A DNA stretch of 64,000 nt, taken from Apilactobacillus ozensis DSM 23829 = JCM 17196 (GTDB lineage: Bacteria > Bacillota > Bacilli > Lactobacillales > Lactobacillaceae). The notes beneath the pieces are model-generated. The model had not been told where the DNA came from. It saw only the letters and a program-made list of their open reading frames with translations, and ran no database searches. Of the stretch, positions 8,245-16,212 are shown in pieces. Location: positions 49,129 to 113,128 of the forward strand of contig NZ_AYYQ01000036.1 in the NCBI RefSeq assembly GCF_001435995.1, in the 5' to 3' direction. The translations under genes and the position numbers were made by a program. Within the stretch, counting starts at the first letter, position 1. Each line of letters starts with the position of its first letter.

Positions 8245-8697
8245 TTAGTGTTTATGTGTTAAATTTTGCTTATTCTTATTATCTTTTTCTATTTCCTTGG
8301 CTATTTCATATTCTTCAAAATAACTTTTGTGCTTTTTTATCTCGCCACTATTATAAAGTGCAATCTTACTATTTAATCGGTCAATTGATTTTTGAATATC
8401 ATTTTGCTTACTAACTAAAATATTAACCTGGTCTCTTAATAAATTTTCACGAGTTTTTAAAGTAGCATCACCAGCTTGTAAAAGCTCAACGTATTCATAC
8501 AAAACCTCAATAGATATTCCCGAATGCCTTAAACATAAAAGCATTTCTAACCATTTTTGCATTTTATCATTATAATATCGATTACCATTACTTTGACGAG
8601 GTACACGTGGCAATAAACCAATTCTTTCATAATATCTAATTGTATTTTGATTAATATTATATTTATTGCTGATTTCTGTAATCGTTAAATTTGACAA
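8245..8697 (-). CDS. MerR-family regulator, NmlR/AdhR-like
   Basis: This 150-residue MerR protein has an N-terminal winged helix-turn-helix (TEISNKYNINQNTIRYYERIGLLP) and a C-terminal coiled coil. The segment LLCLRHSGISIE with Cys55, followed by LQAGDATLKTRENLL, is typical of the NmlR/AdhR group, in which one conserved cysteine senses aldehydes or other electrophiles. It is the first gene of an operon with a quinone reductase, a YciI-like protein and an ABM monooxygenase. The promoter just upstream has the distorted spacing that MerR activators need, so it is probably autoregulated. The effector is inferred, not shown. Confidence 0.88.
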   Translation of the reverse strand: MSNLTITEISNKYNINQNTIRYYERIGLLPRVPRQSNGNRYYNDKMQKWLEMLLCLRHSGISIEVLYEYVELLQAGDATLKTRENLLRDQVNILVSKQNDIQKSIDRLNSKIALYNSGEIKKHKSYFEEYEIAKEIEKDNKNKQNLTHKH

Positions 8698-8731
8698 TTT
8701 AATGTCACTTCCTTTCTAAACCTTTAAATGA

Positions 8732-8762
8732 ATTATATTAGTTTGACTAAGGTCAAAGTCAA
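8732..8762 (-). promoter_or_regulatory. MerR-type promoter with 19-bp spacer
   Basis: On the minus strand TTGACT (8757-8762) and TATAAT (8732-8737) are separated by exactly 19 bp. The spacer contains the dyad TTTGAC-N4-GTCAAA (8742-8747 and 8752-8757). A long spacer with a central dyad is the signature of promoters untwisted by MerR proteins. It drives the regulator and its three partner genes. Confidence 0.88.
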
Positions 8763-8860
8763 CAACAATTTTTAAATTAATTTTTTATATTATTAATTAT
8801 GTTCTATAATTAATAATATAAAAATTAAAAAGGCGACAATTAACAGAAAGGCGTTCAAAG

Positions 8861-9379
8861 TTGCTAAAACATAATGAAAATGAAGACACTAAAATCAAAA
8901 CCAAAAAGCGTGTATTGTCAGTAGATAAAAGATTTTTAACGGATACTTTTTTATCCATTTATTATGATTTTCACAACGGTAACTGGAAAAATGGTATGTC
9001 TTATTTCAGTAAACATCCCGAAAAAATAGTCATTAAACATACAAAGCGTGAATATATAAATACATTAGATGAACTAGAACACATTAAAACTAAGCATACT
9101 GTTAAATATCCACTAATTAAAATTACAAAGTATATTACTTCTGGATACTTATTAACTTTTTTATATCAGTATATAAACAGTCTTTCAAAAAAGTGGCTTT
9201 ATTTATTTGCATTTTTGCCTGGTTTAATTGTTTTTTTATCTGTAATGATTCCATCTTATCTTTCTGATTATTTTGATTACATGAATCCCTTAGCAAAAAT
9301 TAAAAATCGAATCTATTTTGAAAAATATTTAAGACAATGTATCAATAAAATTGATCAAAGTAAAAAAACAATTAGTTAA
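8861..9379 (+). CDS. Putative membrane protein, TTG start
   Basis: This 172-residue protein is mostly basic and soluble in its first 100 residues, with one strong hydrophobic segment near 115-133 (WLYLFAFLPGLIVFLSVMIP) and then a charged tail. The TTG start at 8861 is supported by AGAAAGGCG about 10 bases upstream. I recognise no family. It is divergent from the MerR operon and monocistronic, with a strong terminator behind it. Confidence 0.5.
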   Translation: MLKHNENEDTKIKTKKRVLSVDKRFLTDTFLSIYYDFHNGNWKNGMSYFSKHPEKIVIKHTKREYINTLDELEHIKTKHTVKYPLIKITKYITSGYLLTFLYQYINSLSKKWLYLFAFLPGLIVFLSVMIPSYLSDYFDYMNPLAKIKNRIYFEKYLRQCINKIDQSKKTIS

Positions 9380-9417
9380 AAATAAATTTCAATTAAACAT
9401 TACATTAAATAAAAAAA

Positions 9418-9460
9418 TAAGCATCTTAAAATCTAAAAACTTTTAAGATGCTTATTTTTA
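9418..9460 (+). terminator. Intrinsic terminator
   Basis: AAGCATCTTAAAA pairs with TTTTAAGATGCTT around a nine-base loop and is followed by T-rich sequence. Confidence 0.9.
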
Positions 9461-9469
9461 TAAATTATG

Positions 9470-9745
9470 ATAAAGATATTTCATATAGAATCATATGGTT
9501 AGCAGAATTAGACAACCCACCTATATAAATAGTTTAATCTCCAAAACTTCTAACATAGTAAATTTTTGCACCATTATACTTGTTACTGGATTATTGGAAA
9601 ATTTTATCGAATCTATGATTAATCAAATACTCATAGGTTCTATAATTGATAAAAATTCTTCTCAAATTCACATCCCTATTCAAAGCTGAACAAAACTGTG
9701 ACTACATGGAAGTTCATACTGAACAGTGATTAATTGATGATAAAT
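9470..9745. other. Gene-poor stretch, nothing recognised
   Basis: This interval between two operons holds only a 64-codon open frame (9495-9689) without a ribosome site or recognisable protein. I see no promoter, repeat or hairpin of note. It may contain worn remains of a gene. Confidence 0.3.
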
Positions 9746-10150
9746 TCAATTATTAAGTATATCTTTGTTTTCAGCTTGCTTTATTTCTGATTCTAGCTGA
9801 GCTGTGTGGTCATAAAAGTTAGTGATTTTATAGTCTAAATGATTAATCGCTAGTTGGATGTCATCCCTTTTTTCTTCCATAATAGCTTTTTGTTCTTTTA
9901 ATAGTTGAAGCTCTTCTTTTTGATGATTTTGCATTGAATCAAAAAGTTTAATATATTTTTTTAGAGCTTCAATAGTCATGCCAGCTAAACGCATTGTTTT
10001 AATAAATTTAATCCTACGTATCATATGTTCGTCGATATCTCTAACACCATTTTTGTCACGGCTGATATATGGAATTAGCCCTTCTTTTTCATAATATCGG
10101 ATAGTTGAAGAAGAAACACCAGTAATCTTATAAGCTTCTTTAATGTTCAT
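9746..10150 (-). CDS. MerR-family regulator of the efflux operon
   Basis: This 134-residue MerR protein has the N-terminal motif SSSTIRYYEKEGLIPYISRDKNGVRDI and a long C-terminal coiled coil (residues 75-125). It lacks cysteines in the sensor region, so it is unlike the thiol-sensing MerR at 8245. It lies last in an operon behind an MFS pump and a NAD(P)-binding protein. Its likely operator is in the pump promoter at 12134-12164, giving a feedback loop in which the regulator is made with its target. The inducer is unknown, probably a small lipophilic compound. Confidence 0.88.
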   Translation of the reverse strand: MNIKEAYKITGVSSSTIRYYEKEGLIPYISRDKNGVRDIDEHMIRRIKFIKTMRLAGMTIEALKKYIKLFDSMQNHQKEELQLLKEQKAIMEEKRDDIQLAINHLDYKITNFYDHTAQLESEIKQAENKDILNN

Positions 10151-10161
10151 TATATTCCCCT

Positions 10162-10758
10162 CTATTCTGGTCGATTAATTCCTAAACTTTCATGATTAGC
10201 ATAGTTTAAATTAGTTAAAGTTTTACTTGCTAAATCGGCAATCGCATTCCTAGATACATTATGTCCACCAAACGGACTCCCCTTAGCTGTAATCTCATAT
10301 TCATCATCTCCATTATCAAACCAAGCGGGTCTAATAATAGTGTAATTTAAATCACTATTTTCTATAATTTTAGCAGCTTCTTGATATGGTTTAAGCATTG
10401 CATTAAACTTAACATTTCCCATCGCACCAATTGTATCAGGAATTTCATTATATATTCCCATTGAAGCAATAAAAACTATTTTTTTAACGGAAGTATCAAT
10501 AACAACCCTAACTATATTTTTTATCATTGCTGGTAAATCCCCGATTAACGCAATAAAAACTGTATCAATATTATTCATAGCAAATTTTAAATCATTGTAA
10601 TTCATTACATCACCATTAATTCTAGATACATTATCCAGCTTAGGTAATGTAGTTGCTTTTCTGGAAAACAACGTTAAGTTTACATTATATTCATTAACTA
10701 ACTTGTGAGTTACTGCTTTACCAATAGAACCTGTTGCGCCAATTATTAAAATATTCAT
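10162..10758 (-). CDS. NAD(P)-binding atypical SDR / NmrA-like protein
   Basis: This 198-residue Rossmann protein begins IIGATGSIGKAVTHKL, the atypical SDR glycine motif. A middle segment (VFIASMGIYNEIPD) takes the place of the usual active-site serine and tyrosine region. Relatives reduce quinones or act as redox sensors. It is co-transcribed between the MFS pump (gap 15 bp) and the MerR gene (gap 11 bp), so it may modify the compound the pump exports. The substrate cannot be deduced. Confidence 0.85.
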   Translation of the reverse strand: MNILIIGATGSIGKAVTHKLVNEYNVNLTLFSRKATTLPKLDNVSRINGDVMNYNDLKFAMNNIDTVFIALIGDLPAMIKNIVRVVIDTSVKKIVFIASMGIYNEIPDTIGAMGNVKFNAMLKPYQEAAKIIENSDLNYTIIRPAWFDNGDDEYEITAKGSPFGGHNVSRNAIADLASKTLTNLNYANHESLGINRPE

Positions 10759-10773
10759 AATACATATACTCCT

Positions 10774-12099
10774 TTAATTTTTTTGAAATGAAATATTAAA
10801 TACTGCTATTACAGCAATCAACATCAATCCAGTTATAACAATTAATGAATGATTAAATGATTCAACCGGAGAAACATAGTGTCCAGTCAAAGCGATAACT
10901 ACAGACAATCCAAATGAGCTACCGACTTGATGAACCGTATTTACAACGCCTGAAGCTGCACCTGATATTTTTGCATTGGTATTAGCTACTCCAGAAACTG
11001 TTAATGGGCTTAAAGAAAAGCCTTGACCAATTCCAATAATAACCATAGGAATGCCTATTGAAAGCCAATATCCATTTTCAACTCCAATTAGCGTTCCCGT
11101 TAATAGTCCTATAAAAGTAGTGATAACTCCAAATAGTAAAAACTGTTTATTGCTATACTTATGATTCAATCTAGTTAATAACGTTGCACTTAAAAATTGC
11201 GGAATAGTTTCAGGTAAAAAGCCGATTGCAGCTAAAAGCGGTGTATATCCATAAACTTTTTGCATTGCTTGTGGAGTTAAAAAGAAATAGGCAATCATAG
11301 CACCTAAGAAAAAGAATCTAGCAATATAAGCACTACTGCGCTCATTACTTTTAAATATTTCTAATGGCATGATTGGATTATTACTGCGCTTTTCTTGCAA
11401 AATAAAAATAATTATAAATAATATTGATAAAGCTAAAAATATAAATCTATTCTTATTGACAGTAATACTATAAATAAGTGAACTCAATCCCAAAATTGAC
11501 CACAATGAGCCTAGCCAATCTAAAGATTCTTTAATTTTGGTATCTTCCTTAACATACTTAATAGTTAAAATCGACATAATAATTCCTATGGGTACATTTA
11601 TAATAAATCCATATCTCCAAGAAAAGTAACTGGCAATTAAACCACCAATCACCAAACCTAAACTGGCTCCCAAACCACCAGTCGCTCCATAGTATTCAAT
11701 AGCCTTAGTTCTCGTTTCGTCATGATAATTATCCATTAACAAAGCTAAAGTTGTGGGAGCTAAAATTGCGGATCCTAATCCCTGAACAGCACGCATCAAA
11801 ATAATCATTAGACCATTTATAGATAAGCCTACCATTAAAGAACCTACGCTAAATATAATCAGGCCCAGCAAAAAAATTACTTTCCGCCCATACACATCTC
11901 CAGCCTTACCCGCTAATAATAAAAAGCCACCAAATGTTAAAGCATAAGCATTAGTAACCCATGATAGAATTTGTGGGCTTAAACTTAATTCATTAGATAT
12001 TTTAACTGTACTAGTAAAAATAAGTGAATTATCTAATAAAATCATAAAATAGCTTAATAGAATTATAGGTAAAACAATTCCAAATTTATTTCTATTCAT
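10774..12099 (-). CDS. MFS multidrug efflux transporter (DHA2-like)
   Basis: This protein of about 441 residues has roughly 14 hydrophobic segments. The N-terminal half contains LLDNSLIFTSTVKIS and the loop motif LAGKAGDVYGRK (motif A, residues ~63-74), typical of proton-coupled DHA2 exporters. The ATG at 12099 has CTCCTTT-complement ribosome site spacing and lies just downstream of the promoter. A longer open frame to 12159 would run through the promoter, so I reject it. First gene of a three-gene MerR-controlled operon. Confidence 0.9.
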   Translation of the reverse strand: MNRNKFGIVLPIILLSYFMILLDNSLIFTSTVKISNELSLSPQILSWVTNAYALTFGGFLLLAGKAGDVYGRKVIFLLGLIIFSVGSLMVGLSINGLMIILMRAVQGLGSAILAPTTLALLMDNYHDETRTKAIEYYGATGGLGASLGLVIGGLIASYFSWRYGFIINVPIGIIMSILTIKYVKEDTKIKESLDWLGSLWSILGLSSLIYSITVNKNRFIFLALSILFIIIFILQEKRSNNPIMPLEIFKSNERSSAYIARFFFLGAMIAYFFLTPQAMQKVYGYTPLLAAIGFLPETIPQFLSATLLTRLNHKYSNKQFLLFGVITTFIGLLTGTLIGVENGYWLSIGIPMVIIGIGQGFSLSPLTVSGVANTNAKISGAASGVVNTVHQVGSSFGLSVVIALTGHYVSPVESFNHSLIVITGLMLIAVIAVFNISFQKN

Positions 12100-12133
12100 A
12101 ATACTAAAATACTCCTTTGTAATTTGTAAGAGT

Positions 12134-12164
12134 ATCGTAAACCTTAAAGCTAACTTCAAGTCAA
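12134..12164 (-). promoter_or_regulatory. MerR-type promoter of the efflux operon, 19-bp spacer
   Basis: On the minus strand TTGACT (12159-12164) and TACGAT (12134-12139) are 19 bp apart. The spacer carries the dyad CTTGAAG...CTTTAAG, a common MerR-family operator form. It is 35 bp upstream of the pump's ribosome site, and the regulator gene is the last of the same operon. Confidence 0.88.
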
Positions 12165-12294
12165 ATAAATAATCATTAAAGTAGATATTGTTGTATATTA
12201 AAAAGGTTTTATCAGGTACGTAATCTAAATTAGCAATTTACAGATAAAAATATGCTAAGATTAAGCTGACTTATGAATTATGAAGGGACTCTTA

Positions 12295-13476
12295 ATTACG
12301 AACAATCAAGAAAGAATATCAATTTTAGAAAAAACAGTTTCAATAAATACCGAAAATAATAATGAAGAACAACTGGCTAATTACTTGCAAGATTTACTTA
12401 ATCAACATGGCATAAAATCAGAAAAGTTGCCTTTTGCTCCTAATCGATCTAACTTAATAACTTCGATTGGCTCTAATGAAAGTAAAAGTATATTAGCATT
12501 GACTGGCCATATGGATACCGTGAACAGCGGTGAAATTAGTGCTTGGAAAAATAATCCTTTCAAGTTAACTGAAATTAATGATAAATTATTTGGTCGCGGA
12601 ACTTCTGACATGAAAAGTGGCTTAATCGCAATTGTTATCGCTTTAATTGAATTACATGACGAAAAAATATCTATTCCTGGACAAGTTCGTCTAATCGCTA
12701 CCGGTGGTGAAGAAAAAGGACAATTAGGCGCTGCAGATTTATTAGGTCGCGGATTAATTCAAGATATTGAATCATTAATTGTCGCCGAACCTTCGCGCTT
12801 ATCTAATCCCACTGGTGGCAAAGAAACTCAGTTTGCTATTTTTGCTCAAAACGGTGTCTTAGATTATGAAATAGTTTCACATGGCAAATCAGCGCATAGT
12901 TCAATGCCCAATTTAGGTATTAACGCTATCGATAATTTAAATTACTACCTAAATCAACAAAAGCAATACTTTGATGATTTGATGAAACATGACGATAAGG
13001 TTTTAGGAAAGATAGTCCCAGTAAACTCCATGATTACCGGTGGTGAACAAATCAACTCAGTCCCTGAATATGCTAAACTTACCGCTAAAATTAGAACTAC
13101 TAAATTATATGATGCCGATAAAATTATTAGTGACCTGAAAGCGTTGATTGATAAAATAAATCAACTACCAAATATGAACTTAGAATTCAAATTGTTGCGT
13201 AAATTATCACCCGTCATTACTAATACAAATTCTAAAATTATTAACTTAGTTTCTAAATATACACCTGAATTCTTTGATCAAAAAATAACCCTAAGAACCG
13301 TCGCAGGCACTACAGATGCAGCTACATTTGTTTCTGAAAACCAACACATGAATATCGTTCAAGTTGGACCAGGTAATGAAAGCAGTCATATGGTGAATGA
13401 ATATGTAAATAAATCTGCATTTATCAATTATATTGATTTTATTAAGAAAATAATTGTCGAGTATTTTAAAAATTAA
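12295..13476 (+). CDS. ArgE/DapE-family M20 metallopeptidase, possible ATT start
   Basis: This protein of about 393 residues belongs to the M20 family: it cleaves N-acyl groups, for example succinyl-diaminopimelate or acetyl-ornithine type substrates. Metal and catalytic motifs are ALTGHMDTVNSGE (H and D), GRGTSDMKSG and GEEKGQLGA (the Glu base), then AEPS and a late TTDAATF and VGPGNESSHMVNE with the last histidine. The ATG at 12280 has no ribosome site. AAGGGA lies six bases before an in-frame ATT at 12295, which gives ITNNQERI, closer to the family's usual N-terminus. The start is therefore uncertain. Confidence 0.85.
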   Translation: MTNNQERISILEKTVSINTENNNEEQLANYLQDLLNQHGIKSEKLPFAPNRSNLITSIGSNESKSILALTGHMDTVNSGEISAWKNNPFKLTEINDKLFGRGTSDMKSGLIAIVIALIELHDEKISIPGQVRLIATGGEEKGQLGAADLLGRGLIQDIESLIVAEPSRLSNPTGGKETQFAIFAQNGVLDYEIVSHGKSAHSSMPNLGINAIDNLNYYLNQQKQYFDDLMKHDDKVLGKIVPVNSMITGGEQINSVPEYAKLTAKIRTTKLYDADKIISDLKALIDKINQLPNMNLEFKLLRKLSPVITNTNSKIINLVSKYTPEFFDQKITLRTVAGTTDAATFVSENQHMNIVQVGPGNESSHMVNEYVNKSAFINYIDFIKKIIVEYFKN

Positions 13477-13486
13477 TCAATAATTA

Positions 13487-13522
13487 AAGAGCCATTGGAA
13501 TATCTCCAGTGGCTCTTTTTTA
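13487..13522 (+). terminator. Intrinsic terminator
   Basis: AAAGAGCCATTGGA pairs with TCCAGTGGCTCTTT and is followed by a T-run. It ends the peptidase transcript. Confidence 0.9.
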
Positions 13523-13537
13523 TAATAAAGTTGGTGC

Positions 13538-13714
13538 TTATTTTTTTAAATATTTATAACACATTAGTATAAAGAAAACACTAAAGACGAATGATAATGC
13601 TTGTACTAAATTTTTTATAAATGGAGTATTACCTATAAAAACAAATATAAACAATGGTAATAAGAATATAACTATTAGATACAATATAATCACTGAAATA
13701 AATTTATTTATCAT
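13538..13714 (-). CDS. Small membrane protein (58 residues)
   Basis: The frame begins MINKFISVIILYLIVIFLL and contains two hydrophobic helices separated by IGNTPFIKN, ending KYLKK. A TAGGAG ribosome site stands eight bases before the ATG. It is one of several tiny membrane proteins between 13.5 and 15.5 kb. I know no family for it. Confidence 0.55.
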   Translation of the reverse strand: MINKFISVIILYLIVIFLLPLFIFVFIGNTPFIKNLVQALSFVFSVFFILMCYKYLKK

Positions 13715-13901
13715 AAAATCTCCTAAATATGTATTTCCATAGAGCTTAACATACTAAAATAATGTTGTTAAACCTATAGTCATAAAATAATTATCTTATA
13801 TACGCATTAACCCAGTTATGGTAGAATTTTTATTGTATTTATAAAAAATTATGGTGCCATTAAATACAATCACAACATTTAAAATATAAAGGGAGTCAAA
13901 A

Positions 13902-14108
13902 ATGCTGTTTAAAATTATATTCGGTTCGTTAAGTGGAACTGTTAGATTGGCTGTAGCTATTATTGAAGGATTATTTTACATTGGTTGCTTAATTGTTTTG
14001 TTTCAAATTTTGAATTATTTCCACGTTTGGATTTATCTTTTAGAATTTTGTGTTGGTGCTTTTATGCCTTTGGCTGTTTGGATTTGGATAAAAACGTCAG
14101 ATAAATAA
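13902..14108 (+). CDS. Small membrane protein (68 residues)
   Basis: This 68-residue protein has two long hydrophobic segments (about 12-34 and 40-62) with few charges, ending IKTSDK. AAAGGGAG lies seven bases before the ATG, a strong ribosome site. No family is recognised. It is divergent from the 58-residue membrane protein and stands alone. Confidence 0.55.
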   Translation: MLFKIIFGSLSGTVRLAVAIIEGLFYIGCLIVLFQILNYFHVWIYLLEFCVGAFMPLAVWIWIKTSDK

Positions 14109-14390
14109 AATTTTTGTACAATTTAAAGATTTGATTGAAGGAAACTATCTAAATGTGTGAAATAAAGTTAACAAAAACTTGCAGAGTGGCTTATTTGAAC
14201 AAGAATCACTCCCGCGTATGCAGGAGTGATCCAAGAATAAGGCATTATTAGGATTAACTTCTGCTTAGGCATCCAAAATTATTTAGGCATTTACGATATT
14301 TATTTTTCACTTAAAGCTAAGCGTAATGACACATGGATATCTACTTAATTTAGAAATGAAATCCACTTAAAATAAGATACATAAAAAGGA
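14109..14390. other. Intergenic stretch holding one CRISPR-repeat-like element
   Basis: No gene is supported here. The only structured element is the 28-nt palindromic sequence at 14205-14232, listed separately. The rest is unstructured AT-rich DNA. Confidence 0.5.
14205..14232. repeat. Solitary type I-E CRISPR-repeat-like element
   Basis: This 28-nt sequence has arms ATCACTCC and GGAGTGAT around GCGTATGC and ends GTGATCC. It resembles 28-nt type I-E repeats in length, palindromy and the CCCGCGTATGC core. No second copy occurs 60-62 bases away on either side, and no cas gene is in the window. It could be a relic of an array or an unrelated hairpin. Confidence 0.35.
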
Positions 14391-14391
14391 C

Positions 14392-14428
14392 AGTAGCTCA
14401 TTTATTTGAGTTACTATCCTTTTTTGCT
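14392..14428. terminator. Intrinsic terminator
   Basis: AAAGGACAGTAGCTCA pairs with TGAGTTACTATCCTTT around a short loop with A- and T-runs outside. It ends the minus-strand small-protein operon; the stop codon of the 56-residue protein lies inside the hairpin. Confidence 0.85.
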
Positions 14429-14584
14429 TTGGTCAAAAGAGACCCCTATACAAATACCTACGCCTATACATAAAGATAACCAGATTATGTTATTTAAAAT
14501 AGTGTTCAAAGCAGATCCTAAAGAACACCCTAACGAAATACCTATAATTAATCCGTAATGCTTATCGTTATTTTTCTTCCCCAT
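14414..14584 (-). CDS. Small glycine-rich membrane protein (56 residues)
   Basis: The protein begins MGKKNNDKHYGLIIGISLG and has two hydrophobic stretches with regularly spaced glycines (GISLGCSLGS and IGVGICIGVS), a glycine-zipper-like pattern. GGAG lies about eight bases before the ATG. Its start overlaps the end of the upstream 69-residue gene by 17 bp, so translation is probably coupled. Function unknown; the pattern also occurs in small pore-forming peptides. Confidence 0.55.
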   Translation of the reverse strand: MGKKNNDKHYGLIIGISLGCSLGSALNTILNNIIWLSLCIGVGICIGVSFDQSKKG

Positions 14585-14777
14585 TGTTTTTCTCCTTAAT
14601 CCATGTAAATATTTTTAAACAATATGAAGATAGCGAACCGCTGAATATAATAATTAAAAATCCTAGAGCGAAAATAAACATTTCCAAGTCTCCCGAAATT
14701 AAAAATGAACTAAATAAGCTTATAGTAAATCCTAAAGCCTTGAAGAAAACGACAAGTCTTTTTTTATATGATTTCAT
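14568..14777 (-). CDS. Small membrane protein (69 residues)
   Basis: This 69-residue protein begins MKSYKKRLVVFFKALG and has two hydrophobic helices joined by SGDLEM, then a basic tail KIFTWIKEKNN. GAGGAG lies six bases before the ATG at 14777, which I choose over an upstream ATG at 14813 that lacks a site. It is co-transcribed with the overlapping 56-residue protein. Confidence 0.55.
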   Translation of the reverse strand: MKSYKKRLVVFFKALGFTISLFSSFLISGDLEMFIFALGFLIIIFSGSLSSYCLKIFTWIKEKNNGEEK

Positions 14778-14836
14778 ATTTTTCTCCTCGATCAATTTAA
14801 AAAATGCTAGCAAATTAAATACTTTAAGTCAAATAT

Positions 14837-14878
14837 AAAAAGACTATCAGCTCATTATTTGAGTTGATAGCCTGTTTA
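14837..14878. terminator. Intrinsic terminator
   Basis: AAAAGACTATCAGCTCA pairs with TGAGTTGATAGCCTGTTT. The hairpin resembles that at 14392-14428, which suggests duplication of the small-protein unit. It ends the transcript of the gene at 14896. Confidence 0.75.
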
Positions 14879-14895
14879 AAGTTATTAACATAATT

Positions 14896-15292
14896 TTATT
14901 TATTTAATTTTTCATAACCAAACATTGTCAGGTACACAATGTAAGAAAACATTGGAAACAAGTAGATTATAGTCATCCCAGAATCTTTATTAGTAGTTAA
15001 AGTGAGGATTACAAACACAATTGTAGCTACAGCAAAAAACGCTTTTATTTTTATATTTATAAACACAATCATCATTATTATAGAAACAGAAACCATGCTT
15101 GCTAATAAATTAATAGTAACTATATTATGAATCTGATTACTTGTTAGATAATTACTTCCAGAATCCCACACGATAAGTAATGGGAAAATACTGGAAAAAA
15201 TATATGCAAGATTAATAATTATTATTAACGTATTTACTATTATCCTACGTATTTTAATATGAACTTCACTCCAACTGGTATTATGATATTTC
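14896..15292 (-). pseudogene. Small membrane protein with lost or unusual start
   Basis: A 91-codon frame begins at a GTG (15171) without a ribosome site. The same frame stays open upstream to about 15292 and encodes KYHNTSWSEVHIKIRR followed by a hydrophobic helix, which looks like real N-terminal protein, yet it has no ATG, GTG or TTG. Adding one A near 15285 would join it to a TTG. The whole product would have four membrane segments. It may be a broken gene, a gene with a rare start, or a sequencing error. It follows the 64-residue gene at 15307. Confidence 0.45.
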
Positions 15293-15306
15293 TATTTCTC
15301 AAAATA

Positions 15307-15501
15307 TTAATTTTTATAAAAATAATCTAAAATTATTATCCCAAAAGCAGCAGTTAATGCTGCCGCAATTGCACCTAAAGTTCTTGGAAACCAAACACTA
15401 AAATTAGTTAAGAACCTACTTGATATTGAAAGAACAAGATTACCAAGAAAGATAGCAAGCAGTATAATTGAAAAGTTTAAGCATGCCTTAGTTTTATTCA
15501 T
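15307..15501 (-). CDS. Small membrane protein (64 residues)
   Basis: This 64-residue protein has two hydrophobic helices (residues 8-27 and 42-60) and begins MNKTKACLNFSIILL. GAGGAG lies six bases before the ATG. It is the first gene of the run of tiny membrane proteins on the minus strand. No family is recognised. Confidence 0.55.
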   Translation of the reverse strand: MNKTKACLNFSIILLAIFLGNLVLSISSRFLTNFSVWFPRTLGAIAAALTAAFGIIILDYFYKN

Positions 15502-15528
15502 AAAATCTCCTCTAAACCATTAAAAAGT

Positions 15529-16128
15529 TTATTCAGTTATTTGTTTACGGACAATGTCCCATTTCCAATGAGGATTGGCACCTGAATAATGATAAACTCT
15601 TTTAACTTGATGCTTGCCAAGCATCACAGAGAATAAACTACTATTAAACTTATTGCCAGAATAATTACAAAAGGCTTCAAAAACCTTGTTCCCTAAGGCT
15701 ATGATAGGCGCATCGTCAGCTATACCTACTTCACGTATTCGTTTCAAAAAACGCTCTACATTGGAGTTATCCAACTTAACTTTTTTAATATCGCTGCTGA
15801 CTTCTGAGCTTAAGTCAGTCATGTAACTTCCCCAAAATTTAGTACCGTATAAAACTGAAGCTAATCGAGCATCTTGGCTGGACTTTGGACCATGAAAGTT
15901 CATCATTTCCCCTTCTGGCAATAAATCTCCAGGGTTACATGCGACTACCACAGCATTCATATTTCTGTCTTCAATCCAATCATAGTTAAAAAAATTAGAC
16001 TTATAAACATTTTTAAAAGCATTAACTTTATCATCTGGATTTAAAGAATCGAAATTTTTAATATCAGGCGTGTTCCAAATAGCTAAACTTTCTATTCTTT
16101 CATAACTACTTTTATCAGACATGTCCAT
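15529..16128 (-). CDS. Uncharacterised protein, possibly uracil-DNA-glycosylase-like fold
   Basis: This soluble protein of about 199 residues has VVVACNPGDLLPEG near residue 62, NFHGPKSSQDARLASVLYGTKFWGSYMTDL near 80-110 and IIALGNKVFEAF near 140-155. The order of an early NPG-type motif, a D-rich middle and an ALGNKVF segment recalls the uracil-DNA-glycosylase superfamily, but the catalytic residues of known families are not clear. The start at 16128 is chosen because GGAG lies eight bases upstream. It is a lone gene between small membrane proteins and a toxin-antitoxin pair. Confidence 0.5.
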   Translation of the reverse strand: MDMSDKSSYERIESLAIWNTPDIKNFDSLNPDDKVNAFKNVYKSNFFNYDWIEDRNMNAVVVACNPGDLLPEGEMMNFHGPKSSQDARLASVLYGTKFWGSYMTDLSSEVSSDIKKVKLDNSNVERFLKRIREVGIADDAPIIALGNKVFEAFCNYSGNKFNSSLFSVMLGKHQVKRVYHYSGANPHWKWDIVRKQITE

Positions 16129-16212
16129 ACGTATCACTCCTATGTATAGTTTAATCTAATGCTAACATAAATTTAAAAAATTTATACCTCTACAATACAT
16201 AAAAATAATTAA

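Noticed and set aside
9495-9689. 64-codon plus-strand frame as a gene
   Set aside because: It has no ribosome site, no recognisable protein pattern and lies in a gene-poor gap; likely a chance frame.
12100-12159. N-terminal extension of the MFS pump to 12159
   Set aside because: The extension would run through the MerR-type promoter and its -10 box, and lacks a ribosome site, whereas the ATG at 12099 has one.
14150-14300. CRISPR array
   Set aside because: Only one repeat-like unit is present; there is no second copy at spacer distance and no cas gene, so I list it only as a solitary element.
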